The translations under genes and the position numbers were made by a program. This document shows, piece after piece, positions 56,765 to 64,000 of a stretch of DNA of 64,000 nt (the stretch's first letter is position 1; the number at the start of each line of letters is the position of its first letter). The stretch comes from an uncultured Lachnospiraceae bacterium (lineage in GTDB: Bacteria > Bacillota > Clostridia > Lachnospirales > Lachnospiraceae). The stretch covers positions 18,557 through 82,556 of the forward strand of contig CAMWXE010000011.1 in assembly GCA_947178145.1 (NCBI GenBank), written 5' to 3'. The notes beneath the pieces are model-generated. The model made no database searches and had not been told where the DNA came from. It was given only the letters and a program-made list of their open reading frames with translations.

Positions 56765-57646
56765 ATGCGGGAAAAGAAAGAACTGAATTTCAGCAAATTA
56801 TACAAAATATTTATCTATGCTGCCCTGCTGGCGCTCGCCATCAGCATCGTAGTGCCGGTCGGATGGGTGTTTCTGGCATCCATCAAGGAAAATTCCGAAT
56901 TTTACGGAAATCCATGGACACTGCCCAAGGGCATCTATTTCCAGAACTTTATCGACGCCTTTGAAAAGGCAAAGATGGGTGAGTACTTCATGAATTCCAT
57001 ACTCGTGACTGTGCTGGCGCTTGCCATTCTGCTTGTGGTCGCGCTTCCTGCCGCCTACGTGCTTGCCCGCTACCGCTTCTTTGGGAGCAAAATTATCAAC
57101 ATCCTGTTCATGGGCGGGCTGTTCATCAATGTCAACTATATTGTCGTACCGATTTTCCTGATGTTTGTCGACGCTGACAAATTTTTGAGAAATCACATGG
57201 GAAACGGCTTTTTCCTGAACAACCTCTTTGTCGTGGCGCTTGTGTACGCCGCCACTGCCCTTCCGTTTACCATTTATCTGCTCTCCGGCTTCTTTGTCAC
57301 AATACCGAGGGATTATGAGGAGGCTGCTTATATGGACGGAAGCAGTTACTTCCGGACTATGGTGCAGATTATGATGCCGATGGCGCTGCCCAGCATTATC
57401 ACGGTCATCCTGTTCAACTTTCTGTCCTTCTGGAATGAGTACATCATCTCGATGACCCTGCTCACAAAGGACTCCAAAACGCTTCCGGTGGGATTGATGC
57501 AGCTGATGCAGGCGCAAAAGGCAGCCGCAAATTACGGGCAGCTCTACGCCGGTCTTGTCATCGTAATGCTGCCGACTCTGATCCTGTACATTCTGGTTCA
57601 GAAGAAACTGACACAGGGCATGAGTCTGGGCGGCTTGAAAGGATAA
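56765..57646 (+). CDS. Sugar ABC permease (MalG/UgpE type)
   Basis: 293 residues from ATG 56765 (GGAGG 9 bp upstream); ATG 56759 is 3 bp from the site and less likely. Six membrane segments, loop YEEAAYMDGSSYFRTMVQIMMP, C-terminus LTQGMSLGGLKG typical of the family. Second permease of the transporter. Confidence 0.92.
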   Translation: MREKKELNFSKLYKIFIYAALLALAISIVVPVGWVFLASIKENSEFYGNPWTLPKGIYFQNFIDAFEKAKMGEYFMNSILVTVLALAILLVVALPAAYVLARYRFFGSKIINILFMGGLFINVNYIVVPIFLMFVDADKFLRNHMGNGFFLNNLFVVALVYAATALPFTIYLLSGFFVTIPRDYEEAAYMDGSSYFRTMVQIMMPMALPSIITVILFNFLSFWNEYIISMTLLTKDSKTLPVGLMQLMQAQKAAANYGQLYAGLVIVMLPTLILYILVQKKLTQGMSLGGLKG

Positions 57647-57662
57647 TGAGGGAGGTATGGAT

Positions 57663-57827
57663 ATGAAACAGATCATCAGACTATTGTACCTGCTGGTATT
57701 TATCGCCAGCATGGCATTGATTATAACAGGCCAGCGCAATATCGGACCGGCCGGGCTTCTGACAATGCTTGTCGGTCTCGCCGGAATATTAGTTCTCCTC
57801 TATCTTTACAACAAAAAATATCAATAA
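57663..57827 (+). CDS. Small membrane protein, 54 residues (DUF6903-like)
   Basis: ATG 57663 lies 7 bp after GGAGG. Two hydrophobic segments (about residues 7-22 and 31-48) with the centre TGQRNIGPAG and a basic end NKKYQ. Lies between the second permease and lnpA with close spacing on both sides. Resembles the small DUF6903-type proteins found in sugar ABC operons of related bacteria. Function unknown; a transporter accessory is plausible. Confidence 0.8.
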   Translation: MKQIIRLLYLLVFIASMALIITGQRNIGPAGLLTMLVGLAGILVLLYLYNKKYQ

Positions 57828-57863
57828 ATCGATGATAAAATACGAAAAAAGGAGGCCGCCAAA

Positions 57864-60059
57864 ATGAATATGGAAAACACTGGCAGACTGACGCTGCCGA
57901 CAGATGTGGATATGGTTGATGAGACACTGCGCCTGAAGAATCTGCTGGGCGCAGATGCCCTGCGCGACTGCGACGGAACGACCATGCCCGAAGAGCTCCT
58001 GAACCAGAACGCCAAGATATATGCAACCTACTACACCACCCGCAAAGACAACAGCTGGGCAATGCAGCACCCGGAGGAAATCCAGCAGGAATACCTGATC
58101 AGCGACCGCGTCACAGCGCGGGGGGAAAGCCTGCGCATCCAGCTCATGAAAGGATTTCATACCGAACAGCTCAAAGTAAACACACTGGACTCCCCAAAGC
58201 GCTGGTGGGAAGTGATCGACCGGACGACCGGCGAAGTGGTTCCGCCTGAACGCTGGGAATACGACAGCGCGTCGGGGGAAGTTGTGATCGAGACCATTCC
58301 GTACCACCAGTACACCGTCAGCTTCCTTGCCTTTCTGATCTGGGACCCGGTACATATGTATAATTTTATCACAAACGACTGGAAAGATGCGCCCCATCAG
58401 CTGACCTACGATGTGCGGCAGCCCAGGACACAGGCCTATGTCAAAGAAAAGCTGAAAAAATGGTGCGAGGACAATCCCAATATTGATGTCGTGCGCTTCA
58501 CCACCTTTTTCCATCAGTTTACCCTGACCTTCGATGACCAGAAACGGGAAAAATATGTGGAATGGTTCGGCTACAGCGCCAGTGTAAGCCCTTATATCCT
58601 GGAACAGTTCGAAAAATGGGCAGGCTACCCGTTCCGTCCGGAATACATTGTCGATCAGGGCTACCACAATTCGACCTTCCGCGTTCCGTCCAAAGAATTC
58701 CGGGATTTCATCGAGTTCCAGCAGATTGAGGTCTCCCGTCTGGCAAAAGAACTCGTCGACATCGTGCACAGCTACGGCAAGGAGGCAATGATGTTTCTGG
58801 GCGATCACTGGATCGGAACCGAACCCTTTGGAAAATATTTTGCAGACATCGGTCTGGACGCCGTCGTAGGCTCGGTCGGTGACGGTGTCACGCTGAGAAT
58901 GATCTCTGACATCAAAGGGGTGAACTATACCGAAGGACGGCTGCTCCCGTACTTTTTCCCCGATGTCTTCACGGAGGGCGGTGACCCGATCGGTGAGGCA
59001 CAGGACAACTGGCTGAAGGCACGCAGGGCGATCCTGCGCTCCCCTCTGGACAGAATCGGATACGGCGGCTATCTGAAGCTGGCGGCCGAGTGGCCGGGGT
59101 TCATAGACCAGATACAGAAAGTGGTCGATGAGTTCCGTCAGATACACCAGAATATGCAGGGGACAGAATCGTACACTGCACCGTTCAAGGTTGGCATCCT
59201 GAACTGCTGGGGCAATATCCGGCGCTGGATGTCAAACCAGGTACACCACGCGCTGTGGTATCGGGAAATCTACTCCTATGTGGGTGTGATCGAATGCCTG
59301 AGCGGAATGCCCATCGACGTCGAGTTCATTGACTTTGACCAGGTGCGAAACGGCATCGATTCCGATATCCGGGTGATCATCAATGCCGGCGACGCCTACA
59401 CATCCTGGAGTGGCGCCGAAAACTGGAAGGACGAAAAAGTCGTATGCGCCATCCGCCGGTTTGTGGACGAGGGCGGCGGATTTATCGGAGTCGGCGAGCC
59501 GAGCGCTTACCAGTATCAGGGCCGCTTCTTCCAGCTCAGCGACGTGCTGGGCGTTGACAGGGAGCTGGGATTCTCCATGAGTACTGACAAGTACAACACC
59601 CAAAACCGCGACCACTTTATCCTGGAAGATATTCCCGGTGAGATTGATTTCGGCGAGGGAAAGAGCCGTATCTATGCGCAGGGCAGACATTACCAGATTC
59701 TGGATATGGACGGAAAGTACAGCCGTCTGGTAGTCAATGAATACGGAAACGGCAGAAGCGTTTATTTCACAGGGCTCCCGTACTCGCCCCAGAACTGCCG
59801 CATTCTGCTGCGCGCCATCTACTACGCCGCGCACCGGGAAGACGAGATCCGGAAATATTATGTCACAAATGTCGATACGGAACTTGCCGTCTTCGAACAG
59901 ACCGGAAAAATCGCTGTCATCAACAACTCCAGACAGCCGCAGAAAACCGATCTGTATGTACACGGATCCCTGTTTTGCCAGCTCGAACTTGCCCCGATGG
60001 AAATGCAGTGGATCGATTATGAAAACAGCGTGTCCGGCGGGAATGGAGGTTTGTCATGA
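57864..60059 (+). CDS. lnpA: 1,3-beta-galactosyl-N-acetylhexosamine phosphorylase (GH112)
   Basis: 731 residues. GH112 along its length: FTTFFHQFTLTFDDQ, the catalytic region GDHWIGTEPFG with D314 (proton donor, equivalent to D313 of the Bifidobacterium enzyme), AGDAYTSW and GGGFIGVGEPSA. Cleaves galacto-N-biose (mucin) and lacto-N-biose (milk glycans) with phosphate to galactose 1-phosphate plus GalNAc or GlcNAc. AGGAGG 8 bp before ATG. Preference between the two substrates cannot be told by eye. Overlaps nahK by 4 bp. Confidence 0.96.
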   Translation: MNMENTGRLTLPTDVDMVDETLRLKNLLGADALRDCDGTTMPEELLNQNAKIYATYYTTRKDNSWAMQHPEEIQQEYLISDRVTARGESLRIQLMKGFHTEQLKVNTLDSPKRWWEVIDRTTGEVVPPERWEYDSASGEVVIETIPYHQYTVSFLAFLIWDPVHMYNFITNDWKDAPHQLTYDVRQPRTQAYVKEKLKKWCEDNPNIDVVRFTTFFHQFTLTFDDQKREKYVEWFGYSASVSPYILEQFEKWAGYPFRPEYIVDQGYHNSTFRVPSKEFRDFIEFQQIEVSRLAKELVDIVHSYGKEAMMFLGDHWIGTEPFGKYFADIGLDAVVGSVGDGVTLRMISDIKGVNYTEGRLLPYFFPDVFTEGGDPIGEAQDNWLKARRAILRSPLDRIGYGGYLKLAAEWPGFIDQIQKVVDEFRQIHQNMQGTESYTAPFKVGILNCWGNIRRWMSNQVHHALWYREIYSYVGVIECLSGMPIDVEFIDFDQVRNGIDSDIRVIINAGDAYTSWSGAENWKDEKVVCAIRRFVDEGGGFIGVGEPSAYQYQGRFFQLSDVLGVDRELGFSMSTDKYNTQNRDHFILEDIPGEIDFGEGKSRIYAQGRHYQILDMDGKYSRLVVNEYGNGRSVYFTGLPYSPQNCRILLRAIYYAAHREDEIRKYYVTNVDTELAVFEQTGKIAVINNSRQPQKTDLYVHGSLFCQLELAPMEMQWIDYENSVSGGNGGLS

Positions 60060-61195
60060 GTACCGTAAAGCCATCCTGCACCGGCATCGGCGAGGCGATC
60101 GCGGCCTTTGGGATTGAAACCGCAATCAACGGCAGGCTGATCCAAAGAAATCCTTATGGAAACGGTCATATCAATGACACATTTCTCCTTCGCTATGAGA
60201 CGCCGGACAACAGCGAAAAAAGATATATCCTGCAGCGCATGAACCATGACATTTTCAAGAATCCCCCGCTGCTGATGAAAAACATTGTCAATGTCACAAA
60301 TCATCTGCGCAGCATCATCTGCTCCCGCGGCGGAGATGCAGCGCGTGAAACATTAAATGTGCTAAAGACAAGAGATGGGGAAAGCTTCTTTCAGGACAGC
60401 GGCAGTAATTACTGGAGAGTCTTTCCCTTTATAGAGCGCTCGCTCTGTCTGGAAAAGGCTGAGGGTGCAAAAGACTTTTATGACAGTGCTGTCGCTTTTG
60501 GAAATTTCCAGAAAATGCTGGCAGACTTTCCTGCAGAGACGCTGCACGAGACCATTCCCAATTTTCACAACACGCCCTCCCGCTTTCAGGATTTCGTGCG
60601 CGCTGTGCAAAACAGTGACAAAGGTCGCGCTGCTCTCGCCGAAAAGGAGATTGCATTCGCACTTGACAGGGAACAGGAGACATCCGTCCTGACAGACCTG
60701 CTAACCAGAGGCGAACTGCCGCTCAGGGTGACGCACAACGACACCAAGCTGAACAACATCCTGTTTGACGCGGACACAGGAAAAGCGCTGTGCATCATTG
60801 ATCTCGATACCGTTATGCCGGGACTTTCCCTCTATGACTTTGGGGATTCCATCCGTTTCGGCGCGAGCACAGGAGCCGAGGACGAGATTGATCTGGACAA
60901 AGTGTCACTGGACTTATCCCTGTTTGAAGCCTTCACAAAAGGTTATCTCGAAGGCTGTGACGGGAGTCTCACCGCAAAGGAAATCGAGATGCTTCCCATG
61001 GGCGCAAAGCTGATGACCTACGAGTGCGGCATCCGGTTTCTGGCTGATTTCCTGACAGGGGACACGTATTTCAAAGTCCATCGGGAGAATCACAATCTGA
61101 ACCGGGCGCGGACACAGTTCAAGCTGGTCGCAGACATGGAAGCGAAATGGGACGAAATGACAGCGCTTGTCGGGAAATGTGCTATGTCTGTTTAA
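60056..61195 (+). CDS. nahK: N-acetylhexosamine 1-kinase
   Basis: 379 residues. Aminoglycoside-phosphotransferase fold: nucleotide region NPYGNGHINDTFLL near residue 32, catalytic motif THNDTKLNNILFD with D229, metal site CIIDLDTVMPG. Phosphorylates GlcNAc or GalNAc at position 1, the step after lnpA. ATG overlaps the lnpA stop. The partner genes for the UDP-sugar steps (lnpC, lnpD) are absent from the window. Confidence 0.95.
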   Translation: MSTVKPSCTGIGEAIAAFGIETAINGRLIQRNPYGNGHINDTFLLRYETPDNSEKRYILQRMNHDIFKNPPLLMKNIVNVTNHLRSIICSRGGDAARETLNVLKTRDGESFFQDSGSNYWRVFPFIERSLCLEKAEGAKDFYDSAVAFGNFQKMLADFPAETLHETIPNFHNTPSRFQDFVRAVQNSDKGRAALAEKEIAFALDREQETSVLTDLLTRGELPLRVTHNDTKLNNILFDADTGKALCIIDLDTVMPGLSLYDFGDSIRFGASTGAEDEIDLDKVSLDLSLFEAFTKGYLEGCDGSLTAKEIEMLPMGAKLMTYECGIRFLADFLTGDTYFKVHRENHNLNRARTQFKLVADMEAKWDEMTALVGKCAMSV

Positions 61196-61208
61196 TATTA
61201 TTTCGATA

Positions 61209-61358
61209 CAGTTCGTTACTATTCACGGCTTGGGAGCCGCTCATAGTAACGATTCGGGGCGATATTCAAAATTTTGCTTCGCAAAAATCGCCCCTCACTC
61301 CTGAATCATGTTCTCACGGAATGCGCAGTTCAGCGCATTCCTGACCCGCGAACAGTAG
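61209..61358. repeat. Composite palindromic intergenic repeat
   Basis: Three stems in series: GTTACTAT / ATAGTAAC (61215-61250) with inner CGGCT / AGCCG, GGGGCGAT / ATCGCCCC (61256-61294) with inner TTTTGC / GCAAAA, and GGAATGCGC / GCGCATTCC (61318-61341). The ends (ACTATTCACGG and CCGCGAACAGT) are imperfect inverted repeats. Looks like a dispersed repeat element. No gene in it. Confidence 0.7.
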
Positions 61359-61396
61359 ATACAGTTCAGCTTTGCTGGACTGTATTTTTTATTTTT
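61359..61396 (+). terminator. Terminator of the GNB/LNB operon
   Basis: ATACAGTTCAGC pairs with GCTGGACTGTAT (one G-U) around TTT, followed by a T-rich tail. Confidence 0.85.
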
Positions 61397-61433
61397 CTTT
61401 GCTATTTCGTCTGCAAAGTGGTAGTATATTACA

Positions 61434-61563
61434 GTATACACCCAATGTCATTTACTTAAGACCTTAATACCCAGGGTTTGTGAACAAATACAATGATTTA
61501 TTGGGCATTTTCCAGTACAATTTGTTGGTCAAATGCCTTAAGTTAATGACATTGGTATACACC
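61434..61563. mobile_element. 112-bp MITE with 9-bp target duplication
   Basis: Element 61443-61554 with terminal inverted repeats CAATGTCATTTACTTAAG and CAATGTCATTAACTTAAG (one mismatch). Both flanks are GTATACACC (61434-61442 and 61555-61563). No transposase; a short minus-strand frame inside is not considered a gene. Target length suggests mobilisation by an IS4-like or similar transposase. Its right end is 25 bp from azlC. Confidence 0.85.
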
Positions 61564-61588
61564 ACAAAACAGAAATGAGGGTACTCTC

Positions 61589-62287
61589 TTGAAAACCAAA
61601 GACTATCAAAACGGCGTGCGCGACGGAATCGCCGTGGCACTGGGTTACTTTGCCGTATCATTTACATTTGGAATGGCATCTGCTGCCGACGGATTGAGCG
61701 TTCTGCAGGCAGTGCTAATCTCTCTCACGAACGTGACTTCCGCCGGGCAGTTCTCGGGGCTTGCAATTATCGCTGCGGGCGGAACCTACATCGAGATCGC
61801 ACTGACACAGCTGGTCATCAATCTGCGCTACTGCCTGATGTCCTTCTCCTTAGCACAGAAATTAGACCGCGCTGCACCGCACCGGCACCGCTATCTCATG
61901 GCCTACAGCGTGACCGATGAAATCTTCGCGCTGGACGCAAGCCTTGACAGTGCGCTGTCTCCTGCATATCATTATGGCATCACGAGCGTTGCCGTTCCCG
62001 GCTGGGTGCTGGGGACACTTGCGGGCGCGGTGTCCGGAAACATTCTTCCCGCCTTTGCAATCAGTGCTCTCGGCGTCGCCATCTACGGAATGTTTCTCGC
62101 CATCATCATCCCGCCCGCGCGGAAAAACCGCACGGTATTGCTCGTCGTTGTGTCCGCGATGGGAATCAGCTTTTTGTTCTCAGTCCTCCCGGTGCTGAAC
62201 AAAGTCACATCCGGCTTTGTCATCATTATCACGACGGTGGTGACAGCAGGCATCGCGGCATGGCTGAGACCTGTCGAGGAAGCATAA
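61589..62287 (+). CDS. azlC: AzlC-family branched-chain amino acid exporter subunit
   Basis: 232 residues, start TTG 61589 with GAGGGT upstream. About six to seven membrane segments; family segments GYFAVSFTFGMAS, SAGQFSGLAIIAAGG and YSVTDEIFAL are clear. With AzlD it forms an exporter of branched-chain amino acids or analogues. The MITE immediately upstream may have replaced or supplied its promoter. Confidence 0.9.
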   Translation: MKTKDYQNGVRDGIAVALGYFAVSFTFGMASAADGLSVLQAVLISLTNVTSAGQFSGLAIIAAGGTYIEIALTQLVINLRYCLMSFSLAQKLDRAAPHRHRYLMAYSVTDEIFALDASLDSALSPAYHYGITSVAVPGWVLGTLAGAVSGNILPAFAISALGVAIYGMFLAIIIPPARKNRTVLLVVVSAMGISFLFSVLPVLNKVTSGFVIIITTVVTAGIAAWLRPVEEA

Positions 62288-62330
62288 CCGAGCTAAAGCG
62301 TATTTGATAATACCAAAGGAGAATTTGAAA

Positions 62331-62648
62331 ATGACACACAATATCTATCTCTATATCCTTGTCATGGCCGGCGTGACATACTTAATCCGCATGCTTCCGC
62401 TGGCGCTGTCCAAAAAGGAAATCACGAACATTTACATGAAGTCCTTCTTATATTATGTACCCTACGCCTGTCTTGCCGCCATGACCTTTCCGGCAGTCCT
62501 GTACTCCACCGCAAGCATATACTCTGCACTTGCCGGACTCCTTGTCGCTGTCATCGCGGCTTATAAAGGGAAGCGTCTGCTCACCGTCGCCCTGCTTGCC
62601 TGCGCGGCCGTGTTTATCGCGGAGAGAGTCTTGCCTTTTCTGCCCTGA
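62331..62648 (+). CDS. azlD: AzlD-family protein
   Basis: 105 residues from ATG 62331 (AAGGAG 9 bp upstream). Three to four membrane segments, family patterns GVTYLIRMLPLAL and YYVPYACLAAMTFPAV. Small partner of AzlC, 43 bp downstream. Confidence 0.9.
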   Translation: MTHNIYLYILVMAGVTYLIRMLPLALSKKEITNIYMKSFLYYVPYACLAAMTFPAVLYSTASIYSALAGLLVAVIAAYKGKRLLTVALLACAAVFIAERVLPFLP

Positions 62649-62792
62649 TATTCCTTCTGCGCGTGCTTCTCCGCTTTTTTCTTCCTCTTATTTGCTGCAC
62701 GTTCATTCTATTCAATGCTGCGCTCATAAGAAATAGAGGGAGATTCCGCAAATCACCGCCATTTTTGCTTTGCATGGTGTTGTAGGTAATAG

Positions 62793-62960
62793 AGGGAGGA
62801 ATTGCGGCGGGCTGAACTGCGAAAGTTTGTCAAGGACTGCGAAAGGCTTTATGAGCAGAACCGGGGACAGCAGGGAGCAGAGATTATCCCTTTTCCCCGC
62901 CAGCCAAAAGAAAGGAGGACAATATGGCACAGCAAATTTCTGAATCCGAATTGGTACTAA
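62793..62960 (+). other. Unassigned open fragment before blaI
   Basis: Open frame from just after stop codons at 62787-62792 to 62958, reading ELRKFVKDCERLYEQNRG then IPFPRQPKERR. The style resembles the tail of a mobile-element replication or mobilisation protein, but no start codon is present and no family is recognised. Overlaps the blaI start. The rest of 62649-62923 holds nothing recognised. Confidence 0.3.
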
Positions 62961-63298
62961 TGAAAATCATTTGGAAGAATGGAGGGGCGGCTTTATACTC
63001 CGTCATTATGGAGAAATTGGAAAAAGACAAGAACGAATGGAAGAATAATACCGTACTCACGCTGCTTTCCCGACTAGGAGAAAAAAAGTTCTTGAAAGTC
63101 AAAAAAATAGGCCGGAAGAATGAGTATGTGGCTATGATAACAGAAGCAGAATACCAGACCATGCAGACCCACAGCTTTCTTGATAAAGTCTACGGCGGGA
63201 ATGTGAAAAACTTAGTGTCAACCTTGTTGCGGCAGGATATTCTTTCGGCAGACGAATTGAAAGAGATTGAAACATTTTGGAGAAAAGAAAATGAATGA
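62924..63298 (+). CDS. blaI: BlaI/MecI/CopY-family repressor
   Basis: 124 residues, AAAGGAGG 5 bp before ATG. Winged helix: ISESELVLMKIIWKNG, TVLTLLSRLGEKKFLKVKKIGRKNEY; C-terminal dimerisation part LVSTLLRQDILSADELKEIE. Represses itself and a BlaR1-type sensor protease that normally cleaves it. The adjoining blaR1 is broken (63291-63570), so de-repression by that route is lost. Confidence 0.92.
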   Translation: MAQQISESELVLMKIIWKNGGAALYSVIMEKLEKDKNEWKNNTVLTLLSRLGEKKFLKVKKIGRKNEYVAMITEAEYQTMQTHSFLDKVYGGNVKNLVSTLLRQDILSADELKEIETFWRKENE

Positions 63299-63570
63299 AT
63301 TTATAAAAATATTATTGTCACTGTCTGTTTCCGGCGCACTGTTACTGCTTCTCATTTTGGGATACAACTGGTGCATATGCAGCACCTTTCACGAATAAAG
63401 AAATAGAAACAATAGAAATAAAACAGCTCTCATTGCAGCCCGCATCACATGAGGAATACGGACAATATTCGTTCAAAAAAGGAGATGTGGTATCGGTAGA
63501 TATAAGGGAGTGTCGGCACATGGAAAAGTTATTTTGCCGGGTGTATCGCCAATGCCCTTATGGAGTGTGA
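63291..63570 (+). pseudogene. blaR1 remnant with large internal deletion
   Basis: ATG 63291 overlaps blaI by 8 bp and gives a typical M56 start MNEFIKILLSLSVSGALL, but the frame stops at 63398. In another frame, from 63362, TTGAYAAPFTNKEIETIEI and KKGDVVSVDIR read like a sensor-domain fragment, then run out at 63570. All middle helices and the HExxH zinc site are gone. One deletion plus frame shift explains it. Confidence 0.7.
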
Positions 63571-63961
63571 AGTATCTGTCTGCATGACAAACTTTGCGGC
63601 GATACTCAACGACCTTGCCGCCAACTTCAAAGACCGCAACGAATATATCTCCCACCTTTGCAGCTTCCCCTTTCTTATCCTTGACAATTTCGGCATAGAG
63701 TGTGGCACGGAATACGGGCTTGAACAAGTCTATAACGTGATTGACAGCCGATACCGCAGCAGAAAGCCGTTGATAGCCGCCACAAATTTGACGCTGGAAG
63801 AATTGCAGAACCCGGAGGACACCGCCCATGCCCGCATTTATGACCGCCTTACGGAAATGTGCTGCCCCGTCTGCATTACCGGTGAGAATTTCAGAAAAGC
63901 CAAAGCACAGGCAAAAATGGAACGCCTTAAAATGCTGCTGAACAGAAAGCTTCCTGTATAA
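63506..63961 (+). pseudogene. Truncated DnaC/IstB-like ATPase
   Basis: Open frame begins after a stop at 63503. Reads GSVGTWKSYFAGCIANALME, a Walker A with Trp in place of the usual Gly, then NFAAILNDLAANF, FPFLILDNFGIE (Walker B) and ATNLTLEELQNPED to MLLNRKLPV. Matches helicase-loader ATPases encoded by integrative elements of the Tn1549 style, but the N-terminal third is missing. First in-frame ATG is 63560. Overlaps the blaR1 remnant, so the junction is a deletion scar. Confidence 0.7.
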
Positions 63962-64000
63962 TATAAAGTGTAAAGGGAGTTGACTAAAGAAAATACCTCA

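Noticed and set aside
57789-59147. Long minus-strand frame of 452 codons opposite lnpA
   Set aside because: It is a shadow of the GH112 gene; the product shows no family pattern and there is no ribosome binding site or spacing that fits neighbours.
61464-61661. Minus-strand frame of 65 codons over the 112-bp MITE
   Set aside because: It spans the element and azlC start, is too short for a transposase and has no ribosome binding site; treated as chance.

Overview
The window looks like the chromosome of a gut-type Lachnospiraceae-like Firmicute (Bacillota). The basis is strong AAGGAGG ribosome binding sites, sigma-A promoters of the form TTGACA-N17-TATAAT in AT-rich gaps, LacI/GntR/AraC-controlled glycan operons with Firmicute sugar ABC transporters, lnpA-nahK, and palindromic intergenic repeats. 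No rRNA, tRNA, CRISPR or intact prophage was seen. The species cannot be fixed from the sequence alone.

Layout. (1) 1-10.7 kb, N-glycan utilisation: a leftward operon of two LplB/LplC-type permeases, a binding lipoprotein, a GH130 mannoside phosphorylase, a GH38 alpha-mannosidase and a secreted GH85 endo-beta-N-acetylglucosaminidase (cut by the window edge). It diverges from a LacI-type regulator. (2) 10.7-20 kb, a second host-glycan block: GH20, GH3 and a divergent GH38-like protein on the minus strand, facing a GntR/UTRA regulator and a mannose-6-phosphate isomerase with an extra kinase-like N-terminal region. Mannose released by the mannosidases could feed this isomerase. (3) 20-26.6 kb: tRNA-dihydrouridine synthase, a 1468-residue BspA-like leucine-rich-repeat protein without signal peptide, and an Fe-S aldo/keto reductase, tightly packed. 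(4) 26.7-32 kb: a lipoprotein and sbcCD. (5) 32-38.4 kb: glycogen phosphorylase, a LacI regulator with two tandem perfect operators, an orphan CheY and glgX. (6) 38.7-42.2 kb: hexuronate genes kduI and uxaC around a LacI regulator. (7) 42.3-43.7 kb: a BrnT/BrnA toxin-antitoxin pair and a SUKH-like gene split by a 154-bp MITE. (8) 43.7-52 kb: histidine kinase, ABC-2 exporter, response regulator, GH2 and an M56 (BlaR1-like) membrane protease; the kinase and the protease both carry in-frame tandem-repeat insertions. (9) 52-61.2 kb: radical SAM, AraC regulator, and a galacto-N-biose/lacto-N-biose operon (binding protein, two permeases, a 54-residue membrane protein, lnpA, nahK). (10) 61.2-64 kb: a palindromic repeat, a 112-bp MITE with 9-bp target duplication, azlCD, and a degraded mobile-element fragment with intact blaI, gutted blaR1 and a truncated dnaC-like gene.

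Functionally, most of the window serves foraging on host glycans (N-glycans, mucin or milk-type Gal-HexNAc, uronic acids) plus glycogen turnover. Three loci release or phosphorolyse mannose, GlcNAc or galactosyl-HexNAc, each with its own regulator. Nothing here is certainly a new system. The best leads are the giant non-secreted repeat protein coupled to dus, the repeat-expanded signalling proteins, the kinase-like/isomerase fusion, and the two MITEs with preserved target duplications.
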